Below, one piece after another: positions 44,509 through 54,674 of a DNA stretch of 64,000 bases. The position numbers were made by a program, and so were the translations under genes. This DNA is from G965230065 sp965230065 (lineage in GTDB: Bacteria > Bacteroidota > Bacteroidia > Cytophagales > Cyclobacteriaceae). The notes beneath the pieces were generated by a model that was not told the origin of the DNA, did no database searches, and worked only from the letters and a program-made list of their open reading frames with translations. The DNA is taken from NCBI GenBank assembly GCA_965230065.1, contig OZ245942.1, positions 5,890,001 to 5,954,000 on the forward strand. Direction: 5' to 3'. Positions within the stretch are counted from its first letter, which is position 1; each line of letters starts with the position of its first letter.

Positions 44509-47500
44509 CTACAAGCTATTTTGCCTGAATATGTCATGTTGGTCATTATTGTTCACTACAAAAATCAATTTCCCCTGCCTGGTTTCTATGACCATCATAT
44601 TCCGCACATCCTTATCTGCAAAAAAACCTGATTCCAGATTGGAAAGGAGGGTGAAGGTTCCTTTGCCATCCCCTTTTAAGAAATTACCAATACCTGCGTC
44701 GGCCCGGGTGGTCTCCACTTCAGATTGGTAGTTGTTGCCTGCCAGCACCAAATCTTTGAAGCCATCTCCGTCAAAATCTTCAAAAGCGATGCTATTGATA
44801 GGCGATTGTTGTACGGGCATGGCAAAGGGAGAGAACTCAAAGCCTTCTTCACCATTATTCAGAAAAATGCCGGAACGGAATTCTGTGGCCTCATAGTGCA
44901 GAGCAGCCTCCAGCCTTTTTCCAACAATTCCTTCTAAATCCCTGCTGGCAAAATCATTGTATGTAGGTATTTTTTGCGCCAGGTGGGGCAACTGTTGTGT
45001 CATACAGGTTTTCCCCCTTACCGGAACTTCTTTACCATCGTATTTTTTTGCCAATACAATATCCTCGATTCCGTTAAAATCAAAATCGCTGGTGTAGATA
45101 TGAAACGGCTTTTCAGGGGATGCATGAAATTTATAATTCAACCCTAAATTTCCTGCTACAATATCCTGGTCACCATCATTGTCTACATCATCAACCAGTA
45201 AACGGTTCCACCACCCTACCGCATGGGTTAAAGTTTCGTATGCAGTGCTTTTCATTAATTTATTGTTTTGGTTGATAAATACATGGATCCCCATCCATTC
45301 ACCGGTTACCAACAAATCAATTTGGCCATCCATGTTGATATCACTCCAGGAGGCATCGGTTACCATTCCGGCTTTTTCCAGTTCCGGGGCCAAAGCCTTG
45401 TTCCCGACCGTAAACTTTCCATTATTATTAATAAGCAAATAGCTGGCAGGCGCATAGGGATACTTGCCCGGAATTACCCTTCCGCCAACAAACAGGTCTA
45501 CGTCTCCGTCTTGGTCATAATCATTCGGAGTAACAACTGAACCTGAAGAAACAAGCAGTGGTAATTTGTCGACGCTTTTGATAAAATGTCCGTTACCATC
45601 GTTGAGGTATAACCTGTCCTGCAACAAATTTTGGTTCCTGAAAAATTCGTAACTGCCACTGACCACGTACAAATCCTGGTCACCATCATTGTCGGCATCA
45701 AAGAAACAGGCTCCCTGGTCTTCATATTGTTTGTCCTGCTCAAAATCTGGAATGCTCATGGCACGGAATGTACCGGATGGTTGTCCCAGTAAAAGCTGCC
45801 CGGCCTGGGTATGCCCTCCACCAATGAAAATATCTTCCAGGCCATCACTATTCACATCGGCTTTAGCAATGGACGGACCGGTTTGAGACATTTTATGTGG
45901 GAGCAAAATTTGCAGGTCGTAATCATTAAAATAAGGGTCAGAATGAGCGTAATTGGAAGCTATCCTGGAAAATATTGTCTTTTGGGGCTCCGGGGTTGCT
46001 TCTATGAATTGAGCATCGGCATAATTGATTTTCAGCAATTTATTATGCGCAACCTCAGTTAGCTCTTGTTTTTTTCCATCAGGCCAGGTTATCGCTACCT
46101 TTTCAATAGTTTTATCCTTTTGTATTCCAAAATGCAAAGTATTCGATACAGAAGATAGAAAACCCCGGGTATTGATAAGTTGGCGGGTTTGGCTTGAACC
46201 ATCAGCTAAATAAACCTTGGCTACGGCACCCACACCAAACCTGTTGGTGGCTGGCCCTGCAAGTTCTATCTTCAAATAATTTCCCTTTCCCTGGTCTGAT
46301 GCATTATTGCGCAGCACGGTGGCTTCGTCATTGATGTTGTTCACCACCATATCCAAATCACCATCATTGTCCAGGTCGGCATAGGCAGCCCCGTTAGAGA
46401 AAGTGAGCACAGAATCGGCCCATTGGGTGGAAACATCTTCAAAAGTAAGGCCTAAGCCAGGGGTAGACCCGCCGGGAGCAGTGCCATTATTCCTGAAAAA
46501 ATAATTATTCAGCTTTTGCTGGGGCAGCATTTGGGCAAATTTCAGAAAATCTTCTGCGGTGGGCTTCCGTTGGTTTTCCCTTAGAATTTGCAGGATTTCA
46601 TTGTTTTTGTCCCGGTCAATTACATCCCGGTAAACTCCGTTGGTCACATAAATGTCGTTATAGCCATCCAGGTCAAAATCAGCGGATAAAAGGGCCCAGC
46701 TCCAATCGGTGTAACCCATGCCTGCCATATTGCCAATTTCACTAAAAGTGCCATTGCCATTATTCAGCTGTAGCATATTGTGCATATACTGGTGGTGATA
46801 GCCCATTTTAACCATTTCCTCAAACTGGTCTATAGAGGTCATGGCCATGGTGGTTTTGGAACGTACATAGTCTTCGGGGTTCATGTCCAGTGTCATCAAA
46901 TCCAAAAGCCCATCATTATTAATATCGGCCATATCGCTCCCCATGCTGTTGAATGACATATGTTTAAAGAGCTTGTTCCGGCTCTCGGTAAAAGTTCCAT
47001 CCCTGTTATTAATGTAAGCCAAATCCGGCACATTGAAATCATTGCACACATAAATATCAGGCCAGCCATCGTTATTGAGGTCGCCTACCTGGGGGTTCAG
47101 TCCAAAACCAATATCAAACTGTAAACCTGCTTTCTCGGAAACATCGGTAAAATGCCCCGTGCCGTCATTTTTGTAGAGGCGGTCGCTTCCTTTCAGTTCT
47201 AAAGTTTTTGGGTCTTTCTGGATTTTATCCAAATCCAGCACCTGGGTTCGGCTGGTAATATCCGGAGTGTTTGAGATGTACACGTCCAGGTCGTTGTCTT
47301 TGTCATAATCAAAAAAAGTGGCCTGAATGGTGCGGTTGGCATCGGCCAGGCCCAAAGCTGCTGCCTTTTCAGTAAAAGTTGGGATACCATCGGGGCCTGG
47401 GCCGTTGTTTATGTAAAGAAGGTTGGCAAATTTGTTTTGCTCATCTTTCCAGCCACCCCTGGAAATATAAATATCTAAAAAACCATCATTATTGACATCT

Positions 47501-47904
47501 GCCAGGGTTACACCTGTATTGAACCCCTCTTTTAGCTCAATACCGGCTTTGGCGGTAATGTCTTCAAACTTAAATCCTTTTTTATTGAGATACAGTTTAT
47601 TATCCGAAGCATTAGCAGTAAAAAACAAGTCTACCCATCCATCATTGTTCAAATCGCCCGCGGCCACCCCACCACCAATATAAGTATACATATATTGATA
47701 GTAATTAGACTCCAGGGTCTCCTCGAGGTGGTTAACAAAGCCGATGCCCGATTCATCGGAAGAAACTGAGGTGAAAAGCTTAGTTTTTCCATCAGTGTGT
47801 GGGGGTTGATTACTGCTCTTTTCAGGTTTTCCACAAGCAATGAGCAGTAAAAACAACATGCTAACAGACAGGGTTTGAAAATAATTTTTATAGGTAACAG
47901 TCAT
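44509..47904 (-). CDS. FG-GAP/VCBS and ASPIC/UnbV repeat lipoprotein
   Basis: The 1131-residue lipoprotein (lipobox LIAC, Cys24) has two sets of FG-GAP/VCBS beta-propeller repeats (for example GVAAGDLNNDGWVDLFFTAN, GVTLADVNNDGFLDIYISRG and, after residue 690, more copies), each with a Ca-binding DxNxDG loop. An ASPIC/UnbV domain (about 545-615, NYLKIELAGPATNRFGVGAV) separates the two sets. Such proteins often accompany SusC/SusD in algal-polysaccharide loci and are presumed cell-surface glycan-handling proteins; no enzyme activity is known. It is downstream of SusD, past a terminator-like hairpin. Confidence 0.9.
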   Translation of the reverse strand: MTVTYKNYFQTLSVSMLFLLLIACGKPEKSSNQPPHTDGKTKLFTSVSSDESGIGFVNHLEETLESNYYQYMYTYIGGGVAAGDLNNDGWVDLFFTANASDNKLYLNKKGFKFEDITAKAGIELKEGFNTGVTLADVNNDGFLDIYISRGGWKDEQNKFANLLYINNGPGPDGIPTFTEKAAALGLADANRTIQATFFDYDKDNDLDVYISNTPDITSRTQVLDLDKIQKDPKTLELKGSDRLYKNDGTGHFTDVSEKAGLQFDIGFGLNPQVGDLNNDGWPDIYVCNDFNVPDLAYINNRDGTFTESRNKLFKHMSFNSMGSDMADINNDGLLDLMTLDMNPEDYVRSKTTMAMTSIDQFEEMVKMGYHHQYMHNMLQLNNGNGTFSEIGNMAGMGYTDWSWALLSADFDLDGYNDIYVTNGVYRDVIDRDKNNEILQILRENQRKPTAEDFLKFAQMLPQQKLNNYFFRNNGTAPGGSTPGLGLTFEDVSTQWADSVLTFSNGAAYADLDNDGDLDMVVNNINDEATVLRNNASDQGKGNYLKIELAGPATNRFGVGAVAKVYLADGSSQTRQLINTRGFLSSVSNTLHFGIQKDKTIEKVAITWPDGKKQELTEVAHNKLLKINYADAQFIEATPEPQKTIFSRIASNYAHSDPYFNDYDLQILLPHKMSQTGPSIAKADVNSDGLEDIFIGGGHTQAGQLLLGQPSGTFRAMSIPDFEQDKQYEDQGACFFDADNDGDQDLYVVSGSYEFFRNQNLLQDRLYLNDGNGHFIKSVDKLPLLVSSGSVVTPNDYDQDGDVDLFVGGRVIPGKYPYAPASYLLINNNGKFTVGNKALAPELEKAGMVTDASWSDINMDGQIDLLVTGEWMGIHVFINQNNKLMKSTAYETLTHAVGWWNRLLVDDVDNDGDQDIVAGNLGLNYKFHASPEKPFHIYTSDFDFNGIEDIVLAKKYDGKEVPVRGKTCMTQQLPHLAQKIPTYNDFASRDLEGIVGKRLEAALHYEATEFRSGIFLNNGEEGFEFSPFAMPVQQSPINSIAFEDFDGDGFKDLVLAGNNYQSEVETTRADAGIGNFLKGDGKGTFTLLSNLESGFFADKDVRNMMVIETRQGKLIFVVNNNDQHDIFRQNSL

Positions 47905-47969
47905 AAATCAAGGAAGTAAATTTAGTAAAGCGGCCCTGTAGTGCCATACTTAAAATATCTATACGGAAT

Positions 47970-48010
47970 CGGTCTGACCACTTTTTTCAGGCACAAGAGC
48001 GGTCAGACCG
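47970..48010. promoter_or_regulatory. Perfect 10-bp inverted repeat upstream of FG-GAP lipoprotein gene
   Basis: CGGTCTGACC (47970-47979) and GGTCAGACCG (48001-48010) flank a 21-base loop, 66 bp before the gene start at 47904. There is no T run. It may be a regulator site or leader hairpin that lets the lipoprotein gene be controlled apart from susCD. Confidence 0.4.
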
Positions 48011-48051
48011 ATAGGTAATAAGGAAAAGCAATTGTGAATACCATACAATGC

Positions 48052-48097
48052 CCAAAAACACATAGCGGTAAGGTTTATTACCAACCATACCGCTATG
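48052..48097 (-). terminator. Terminator-like hairpin after susD
   Basis: A perfect 10-bp stem (CATAGCGGTA at 48061-48070, TACCGCTATG at 48088-48097) is followed on the minus strand by TGTTTTTGGG. It lies 34 bp past the susD stop codon and probably ends or attenuates the susC-susD transcript. Confidence 0.7.
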
Positions 48098-48131
48098 CTA
48101 TACACTTAATAAAACTAACAAAAAGAACTAT

Positions 48132-49733
48132 TTATTCATTTCCCAAATTTGGGTTTTTTTCTATTTCCTGTGCCGGAATGGGTGCAAAATAATTATCCGT
48201 TCCTAACGATCCCAATATAGGATTGGAAGGTTTTGTCAATGGAACTGGTGTGGGATTGCCATTTTCGTCAAATACGGTTCCTATGGATACTTGCGGGTCC
48301 CTGGCATCACCGCCCAGGGCTTCTTCAACCCTTTCCATACGCACCAGGTCGTTCCATCGCAGGTATTCCCCGGCCAATTCCCACTTTCTTTCGGTAAAGG
48401 CCAACTCTGCAATATCCCCACTGGTAACATCAACACTGCCATCGGGAACATCTACTGGTAAACCCGCTGCCCTTCTGCGCACCATATTCAAGGCTTCCCA
48501 GGCATCAGGGGTAACATTTCCCGACCTTCCCGAAGCTTCGGCATATATCAACAATAGTTCGGCATACCGCATGTAGTAATCGTTGCGCGAGCTTTGGAAA
48601 CCAGGCCATATGTTATCTTCAAAAGGCCCCACAATTTTACGAAACACCGGATTTTGCTGATCTTTAAATTCTGTCCATGGTACAAAATCAGCCGCATTGG
48701 CCACGTCGCTGGTAGCATTGCCATTGGCATCAACAGGCACTTCTGTATGGTAGGTTGCGTCTTTTCTGGGACCTTCGGGAAAATCTTCAAAGAAACGGAT
48801 TTCGGCAAAGGTTTCCTGCCACCCGCCATAATCGGCAGGTAAGCCTAATTTCCCATGTTTACGATTAGCAAGTCCACAATCGTTACAGTAGGCAATGGTA
48901 AATACGGCTTCGGTATTGAACCTTCCGGCCAAAGTATACAGACTTCCCATATCTTCTACCAAAGCAAACCCATGGGTGTCGGCATTGTCAATTACCTGCT
49001 TGGCACTGGATGCGGCTTCGGCATACTTACTATTATCTTTCTCAGGAAAACCGGCCCAATCCAAATACAACCTGGCCAATATAGCCTTTGCAGAACCAGC
49101 GTTGGGCCTTGAGGCGCCCAGGTTAGATGTTTCCGGCAACAAGGCTTCTGCCTGTATTAAGTCACTTTCTATTTGCTGGTACACTTCCAACTGTGAAGAT
49201 AAGGCGATTTCGGGATCGGGTTCTACGGTAAGAGGAAGGGCAATTTTTCCATGAATACGCGTTAAATGAAAAAACATAATCCCTCTTAAAAAGTAAGTCT
49301 CCCCTATCAATCTGTCCTGAGAAGCCTGGTCTGGCAATTGCAACCCTTCAGCATTGGCCAATACCGTATTGGCTGCCCGTACCATGGAATAAACCGAACC
49401 CCAATTGGAAAATGAGCGGGAATTATCCGGCGTAATAAAACGCTGGTCGTACTCTCTGAAATCAGCTTTGTTACTGGCCCTGTGGGTGGTCATATCATCA
49501 CCAGACCAACCATTGACGTAAAAGGTTGTCATCCAGGCGGCCTGTCGTAATTGTCCGTATATTCCATTTACGCCCAATTCCAATTCTGCCAATGATGTAT
49601 ACGGAAGCACTGCCAGCTGAGAAGCACCGGGGTCTTCATCCAGTTCACAGCCCTGAAAAGGGACAACTAAAGCCAAAGCTACAATCATCCTGAAAAGCCC
49701 CTTCAATGATTTATTAATATATCTTGTTTTCAT
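48132..49733 (-). CDS. susD: SusD/RagB-family outer-membrane lipoprotein
   Basis: The 533-residue lipoprotein (lipobox FQGC, Cys about 29) is a surface glycan-binding partner of SusC. SusD landmarks are visible: the helical TPR core with NTVLANAEGLQLPDQ, RLIGETYFLRGIMFFHLTRI (about 138-158), ARLYLDWAGF, YAELLLIYAEASGRSG, the ERKWELAGEYLRWNDLVRM segment and the final FAPIPAQEIEKNPNLG. The ATG at 49733 opens the signal peptide; a GTG 11 codons upstream is rejected. It starts 39 bp after susC and shares its transcript. Confidence 0.95.
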   Translation of the reverse strand: MKTRYINKSLKGLFRMIVALALVVPFQGCELDEDPGASQLAVLPYTSLAELELGVNGIYGQLRQAAWMTTFYVNGWSGDDMTTHRASNKADFREYDQRFITPDNSRSFSNWGSVYSMVRAANTVLANAEGLQLPDQASQDRLIGETYFLRGIMFFHLTRIHGKIALPLTVEPDPEIALSSQLEVYQQIESDLIQAEALLPETSNLGASRPNAGSAKAILARLYLDWAGFPEKDNSKYAEAASSAKQVIDNADTHGFALVEDMGSLYTLAGRFNTEAVFTIAYCNDCGLANRKHGKLGLPADYGGWQETFAEIRFFEDFPEGPRKDATYHTEVPVDANGNATSDVANAADFVPWTEFKDQQNPVFRKIVGPFEDNIWPGFQSSRNDYYMRYAELLLIYAEASGRSGNVTPDAWEALNMVRRRAAGLPVDVPDGSVDVTSGDIAELAFTERKWELAGEYLRWNDLVRMERVEEALGGDARDPQVSIGTVFDENGNPTPVPLTKPSNPILGSLGTDNYFAPIPAQEIEKNPNLGNE

Positions 49734-49772
49734 ATTTCTAGTCTTTTTCAATTTCTGGAATATCACCTGCTA

Positions 49773-52700
49773 TTAAAATCCGATTTTTACACCAAAAGTA
49801 TACGTTCTGGGATTGGGATAAGCCCCCACATTGATACCTGAGGCCACATCCTCATTCCCCTGATTACTCCTTCTGGAAGTAAGCTCCGGATCGTAACCGG
49901 AATATTCCGTAATCAGGAACAGGTTCTGTCCGCCCGCGTAAAGCTTAATAAAAGTGCCTTCCCTCCCACCAATATTATTAAAGGTGTAACCTAAGGTAAG
50001 GTTATTCAGCCTCACAAAACTGCCGTTTTCTATGTAGCGGGAAGAATTGAACAACTGTACCGTAGCAGGAATATCTGTTTCATTTTCAGGGGTCCATTGG
50101 TTTACCTGGTCAGCAGCCATAAAACTCCTGGAGTCGCCTGCCCCACCCGTTATACCGGCTTGCATGATATTATAAACATCGAACCCGTGTACGCCTTGTA
50201 AGAACACATTTAAATCCCAATTTCCATAGCTCACTATGTTATTGAAACCCCACAGCAGTTCCGGGGTACCATTACCGATAGCCCCAAAAACGATTTCCCC
50301 ATCTTCCCCTCTCAAGTATTTGGCATCCCCTGGCTGCTTTCCTACAGCGGCTGCTTCGGCTGCCTCAGAAGATTTCCAGGTACCCAGAAAAGTAGCCCCG
50401 TTAAACTGCCCCAGGGGTTCTCCCTTCTCGATTATATTTACTACCCTGGACTGCCCGCCGGGCGCCGTGTATAGCCCATCAATCACATCCAGGCCACCAT
50501 ATAAATTAGTTACCTCATTTTTAATATATGAAAGGGAGAAGTTAGCATTCCAATTCAGGTTTTGGGCGGCGATAACGTCATAGTTAAGGGAAAAGTCTAT
50601 ACCCGTGTTGTCCACCTCTCCCACATTTTGGGTAATGGTACCGCCCCCGTTCACTTCCAGTACGGGAACATCCAGGAGGAGGTCCGTAGTGGTTTTTTTG
50701 TATCCATCTATGCTAATGCTTCCCCTTCCTTCCATAAAACCAATGTCTACACCCACATTCACCTGGCTGGTGGTTTCCCAGGTCAGACCCTGATTTTCAA
50801 AGCTGTTTAAAACAGTTCCCGCAGAGGCCGAACTGCCATCAAAGGCATAACTGTTAAACCCTAATGTGGCAAAAGTAGAATAAGGTGCCACAGCCTGGTT
50901 GCCTACCTGGCCCCATCCGCCCCTTAATTTTAAACTGCTAATGGCTGGCATATTTTCTATCAAACCATCCAGGCTATACGCCAGGGCTACGGAAGGGAAA
51001 AACCCCCATTTGTTGCCCGGCCTGAAAACCGACGTTCCATCATAACGGCCCGTTGCGGTAATAAACAGATTGTTATCTAAAATATACTCGGCCCGCAACA
51101 TATAGGATGAAAGTATGCGTTGGTTAAAATTATTGCCTACAGTTTGGCCGGCATTAGGAGCAAGTTCTGCAAAGTAAAAGCCTTTAGGCAGGCTCAGGTC
51201 ATTGGCACTGTATTGATTATATATATTTCGGGCATTAAAGTATTCCTGTACCCCGGTTACTTTAATATCATGTACACCAAACTCTTGTTGCCATGTCAAA
51301 ATATTACTTATTTGATAAGATGTATTTTTATTATTGCTAAAGAAGGTATGGGGTAGTTGGTCGTCACCCACTTCGGTTTGGTACCTTTGAATATTGTAAT
51401 TACTGAGTTGGGTGCCTGCTACCAGGGTATAACTTAGGTTGTCCGTAATTTGATAGTTAGCATTAAGGGCGGTATTCAACCTTTCATTCACATCCGAAAA
51501 ATCACTCTCCATCAATGTGCGGACCGGGTTGTCGTTCAGTGATGCAATACCTTTGATAGAGCGAAGGTTGTATTCACCATCATCATTAAAAATGGGTGTT
51601 GTCGGGTCCCAGGTATTGGCTTTATACATCAAACTTCCCTGACCATTGCCAAAGGATTGAAAATTATTTTGTGTTTCGCTTCTGCTTGCATAAATGTTAA
51701 GGCCTACTTTCAACTTATCACTTATCTGGGCTTCCAGGTTGGATCGTAAAGAAAGTTGTTCATAACCCGTATTGATCACAATACCTTCTTCGTCTCTATA
51801 GTTACCAGAGATAAAATATCTCAGTTTGCCTTCCGAGCCACTGGCAGATAGCTGTATATTCTGGCTGATGCCTGTCTGTAAAATCTCATCCTGATAATCA
51901 GTGCCCCCATTGGCTTCCAAAGCAGAAATTTCAGCATCGCTGAAAATAGGGTTACCGCCAGTATTTACCCTTCTGATGTTTTCAATCCTGGCAAAATCCC
52001 CTACAGACTGGGCAAGTGTTGGAAGCAACTTGGGAATGGTTGAAATGGTAGTAAAGTAATCTGCATTGATCTTGCTGTCACCCGATCCTTTTTTTGTGGT
52101 TACAATGATAACCCCATTTGAACCCCTTACACCGTAAATCGCGGTGGCCGAAGCGTCTTTTAATATATCCATAGACTCTATGTCATTGGGGTTGATGGTG
52201 CTCAGGTCTCCTCCCAGAATTCCGTCTACCACTACCAATGGATCATTATTTCCCGTGATAGAGTTCACCCCCCTGATACGCACTTTGATATTGGCACCCG
52301 GTGCCCCATTGGCCCTGGCTACTGTAACCCCTGACGCCCTGCCTTGCAAAGCTTCTTCTACTCTTGTAATAGGTTGGTCTTCAAAAGATTCGGGTGTTAC
52401 CCTGTCCACCGCCCCGGTAAGGTCAGACTTCTTGGCGGTTCCATATCCGATAACCACGATTTCGTCCAGGCTTTGGATATCCGGGACCATTTCTACATTG
52501 ATCTCCGACCGGCCGTCAACGTTCACGGTTTGTGTATGGTATCCCACAAAGGAGAAGACCAGGACGGCATCAGAAGAAGCGGCAATACTGTAATTACCAT
52601 CTATATCCGTGACACTTCCGGAGGTAGTTCCCTGGACCAAAACGTTTGCCCCCGGGATACTTTCCCCGGTTTCATCGGTAACCTGCCCTCTCACTGTTTG

Positions 52701-52790
52701 CTGGGCATACACATGCTGGATACTCAACAATGCAAGAAAGAGCCATAACAGACTGCATTTTCCTGCCAGTTTTGTAAAATGATTTTTCAT
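49773..52790 (-). CDS. susC: SusC/RagA-family TonB-dependent outer-membrane receptor
   Basis: The 1005-residue receptor has a signal peptide (cut about residue 30, VYA|QQTV), a carboxypeptidase-regulatory-like domain (about 31-110, VRGQVTDETGESIPGANVLV), the plug domain (about 118-225, DEIVVIGYGTAKKSDLTGAV, then VRIRGVNSI and ATAIYGVRGSNGVIIVTTKK) and a long beta-barrel ending in a terminal Phe. It imports oligosaccharides with SusD under TonB control. The ATG at 52790 is correct; a longer frame to 52877 runs through the promoter. Its promoter carries the shared 21-bp direct-repeat operator. Confidence 0.96.
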   Translation of the reverse strand: MKNHFTKLAGKCSLLWLFLALLSIQHVYAQQTVRGQVTDETGESIPGANVLVQGTTSGSVTDIDGNYSIAASSDAVLVFSFVGYHTQTVNVDGRSEINVEMVPDIQSLDEIVVIGYGTAKKSDLTGAVDRVTPESFEDQPITRVEEALQGRASGVTVARANGAPGANIKVRIRGVNSITGNNDPLVVVDGILGGDLSTINPNDIESMDILKDASATAIYGVRGSNGVIIVTTKKGSGDSKINADYFTTISTIPKLLPTLAQSVGDFARIENIRRVNTGGNPIFSDAEISALEANGGTDYQDEILQTGISQNIQLSASGSEGKLRYFISGNYRDEEGIVINTGYEQLSLRSNLEAQISDKLKVGLNIYASRSETQNNFQSFGNGQGSLMYKANTWDPTTPIFNDDGEYNLRSIKGIASLNDNPVRTLMESDFSDVNERLNTALNANYQITDNLSYTLVAGTQLSNYNIQRYQTEVGDDQLPHTFFSNNKNTSYQISNILTWQQEFGVHDIKVTGVQEYFNARNIYNQYSANDLSLPKGFYFAELAPNAGQTVGNNFNQRILSSYMLRAEYILDNNLFITATGRYDGTSVFRPGNKWGFFPSVALAYSLDGLIENMPAISSLKLRGGWGQVGNQAVAPYSTFATLGFNSYAFDGSSASAGTVLNSFENQGLTWETTSQVNVGVDIGFMEGRGSISIDGYKKTTTDLLLDVPVLEVNGGGTITQNVGEVDNTGIDFSLNYDVIAAQNLNWNANFSLSYIKNEVTNLYGGLDVIDGLYTAPGGQSRVVNIIEKGEPLGQFNGATFLGTWKSSEAAEAAAVGKQPGDAKYLRGEDGEIVFGAIGNGTPELLWGFNNIVSYGNWDLNVFLQGVHGFDVYNIMQAGITGGAGDSRSFMAADQVNQWTPENETDIPATVQLFNSSRYIENGSFVRLNNLTLGYTFNNIGGREGTFIKLYAGGQNLFLITEYSGYDPELTSRRSNQGNEDVASGINVGAYPNPRTYTFGVKIGF

Positions 52791-52840
52791 AATAAAGGGT
52801 TTTAGTTTAAAATTGTGTTTGGTTGCATAACCATTGTATA

Positions 52841-52905
52841 TAAAATTAGTATCTGCCTCAGGAAATGAATACCACATATGTTCAATTTACTACCGCATAT
52901 GTTTT
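52841..52905 (-). promoter_or_regulatory. AACATATG direct-repeat operator and -7 box, susCD operon
   Basis: On the minus strand, AACATATG half-sites start at 52903 and 52882 (21-bp spacing). The -7-like box TAATTTTA (52841-52848, TAnnTTT) sits at positions 35-42 from the first A of the downstream half-site, just as in the GH29 and sulfatase promoters. The downstream half reads AACATATGTGGTATTC. The gene starts 51 bp beyond the box. Confidence 0.75.
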
Positions 52906-53022
52906 ATTCAGCATAAAATAACTAGACATAAACTAGACATTCTTCATGAAAGTTATCTTTTAGTTGCATTATTTTACCCCTTTCAACTTCTTAGTTTCTG
53001 GCCCATGAGGTGCACAAATCCT

Positions 53023-54633
53023 TCAATCACTCCAATGGGCATCAATGATTCTTTGCAGGTGCGGATAGTCTTTATCTGTTTCATTCAAGTCTTCCCTCAA
53101 CTGTTTGAGCTGGGTTTTTAGTTCAGCAACTACTTCTTTGTAAGCAGGATCGTTGTAGCGGTTGTGAATCTCTGCCGGATCATTTTTCAAATCATACAAC
53201 TCCCAGGCCGCCGGAGTTGGCTCAATAGGAAATGATCTTTTCATCCAGCTCATGGAAGGCTTGCCGAGTTCTTTCAGATCGAAAGGCATACCGTAATAAA
53301 ATATGAGCTTATAGTCTTTGGTGCGCATACCGAAATGTGCCGGAACATCATGGTGGGTCAGGTGCATCCAATAACGGTAATAAGTACCTGTTCGCCAGTC
53401 TTCAGGAGTAGTGCCTTGCAGAGAAGAAACAAAACTCTTTCCCTGCATATATTCGGGAGTTTGCCCGCCCGCTAGTTCAATCAGGGTCGGGGCAAAGTCG
53501 GTATTGTTGATCAAAAGATCGTTTTTACTTCCCGGTTTAATCATTTCCGGGTAGTGCATGATAAATGGCATGCGCATGGCCTCATCGTATATCCACCGCT
53601 TGTCCTGGTAGTCGTGCTCACCAAGCATCATGCCCTGGTCGCCTGTGTAAACAATCACCGTTTTTTCCCACAAACCGTTTTCTTTCAGGTAGTCAAAGAG
53701 TCTTTTCAAATTATCGTCCACGCCTTTTACACACCGCAGGTACCTTTTCAAGTATTCCTGATACGCTAAATGTGTGCTTTCATCCGCAGAATTTTCTACA
53801 GTATCAATGCCATACATTTTCACATAGTTCCGGTAAGCATGCCTGTTAGAAACTGAAGTACCAATCTTATGCATAAGACTATCATTCTTGCCCCGAGTGG
53901 CTTCTGAGCCAAATTTCGGCTGATGGTATAAGCTTTCGGGTTCCGGAATTTCCACATCTTTCAGAAATGCTGTATACCGGGGTGCAAACTCAAAATCGTC
54001 ATGGGGGGCTTTGTAATGATGCATCAGAAAAAAAGGTTGCTCAGTGTCCCGGTTTTCCAGCCATTCCAGGGTAAGATCGGTAATTACATCTGAAGAATGT
54101 CCTTTGTGTGTCACCAGGTTATCGGGCCAGGTGCCTTTTCCTTTTTCCCTGAATTCCGGGTCAAAATATTTTCCCTGAACGGGCAGTACCTTATAATAAT
54201 CAAAAGCGCCCGGTTCTTTTCGCAAATGCCACTTCCCGATAACGGCCGTTTCGTATCCCAGCTTTTTCATTTCCAGGGGAAGGTATTGTCGTTCTGCCGG
54301 AAGCGGGTCATCCAGAATTTTAATCCCATTGGTTTGGCTGTACTGCCCGGTCATGATATTGCCCCGGCTGGGCGTGCAGATGGAATTTGTACAAAAAACC
54401 TGGGAAAACAACATACCATTCGCAGCCAGTTTGTCTAGTGTGGGTGTAGGATTAACAGTTGCTAACCGGCTGCCATACGCCCCAATGGCCTGATAGGTAT
54501 GGTCATCAGACATGATGAAAATGATGTTGGGCTTTGCAGTTTCCGAAGTTTGATTTTGGCAACCTGTTCCGGCAAAAAAACATAGAATCAGAAAGTAAGA
54601 AAAAAAAGCAGGAACCTGTAACGTGTAGACCAT
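53023..54633 (-). CDS. S1 family sulfatase, lipoprotein (CTPSR type)
   Basis: The 536-residue lipoprotein (lipobox GTGC, Cys25) is a canonical sulfatase: Asp43-Asp44 in IMSDDHTYQAIGAYG, formylglycine motif CTPSR (Cys86), GKWHLRKE, HHYKAPHDD and YTGDQGMMLGEHDYQDKRW. It is a close paralog of the sulfatase at 33458-35053. It has its own conserved operator/promoter (54675-54739), so it is induced with susCD and the GH29 operon. The sulfate position it cleaves cannot be read from sequence alone. Confidence 0.93.
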   Translation of the reverse strand: MVYTLQVPAFFSYFLILCFFAGTGCQNQTSETAKPNIIFIMSDDHTYQAIGAYGSRLATVNPTPTLDKLAANGMLFSQVFCTNSICTPSRGNIMTGQYSQTNGIKILDDPLPAERQYLPLEMKKLGYETAVIGKWHLRKEPGAFDYYKVLPVQGKYFDPEFREKGKGTWPDNLVTHKGHSSDVITDLTLEWLENRDTEQPFFLMHHYKAPHDDFEFAPRYTAFLKDVEIPEPESLYHQPKFGSEATRGKNDSLMHKIGTSVSNRHAYRNYVKMYGIDTVENSADESTHLAYQEYLKRYLRCVKGVDDNLKRLFDYLKENGLWEKTVIVYTGDQGMMLGEHDYQDKRWIYDEAMRMPFIMHYPEMIKPGSKNDLLINNTDFAPTLIELAGGQTPEYMQGKSFVSSLQGTTPEDWRTGTYYRYWMHLTHHDVPAHFGMRTKDYKLIFYYGMPFDLKELGKPSMSWMKRSFPIEPTPAAWELYDLKNDPAEIHNRYNDPAYKEVVAELKTQLKQLREDLNETDKDYPHLQRIIDAHWSD

Positions 54634-54674
54634 ATTGGTTTTTCTATGTTTAACTTATGCTGAATCAGCATAGC

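Noticed and set aside
52791..52877. N-terminal extension of SusC
   Set aside because: It runs into the -7-like box and has no signal-peptide character; Met at 52790 begins a normal signal peptide.
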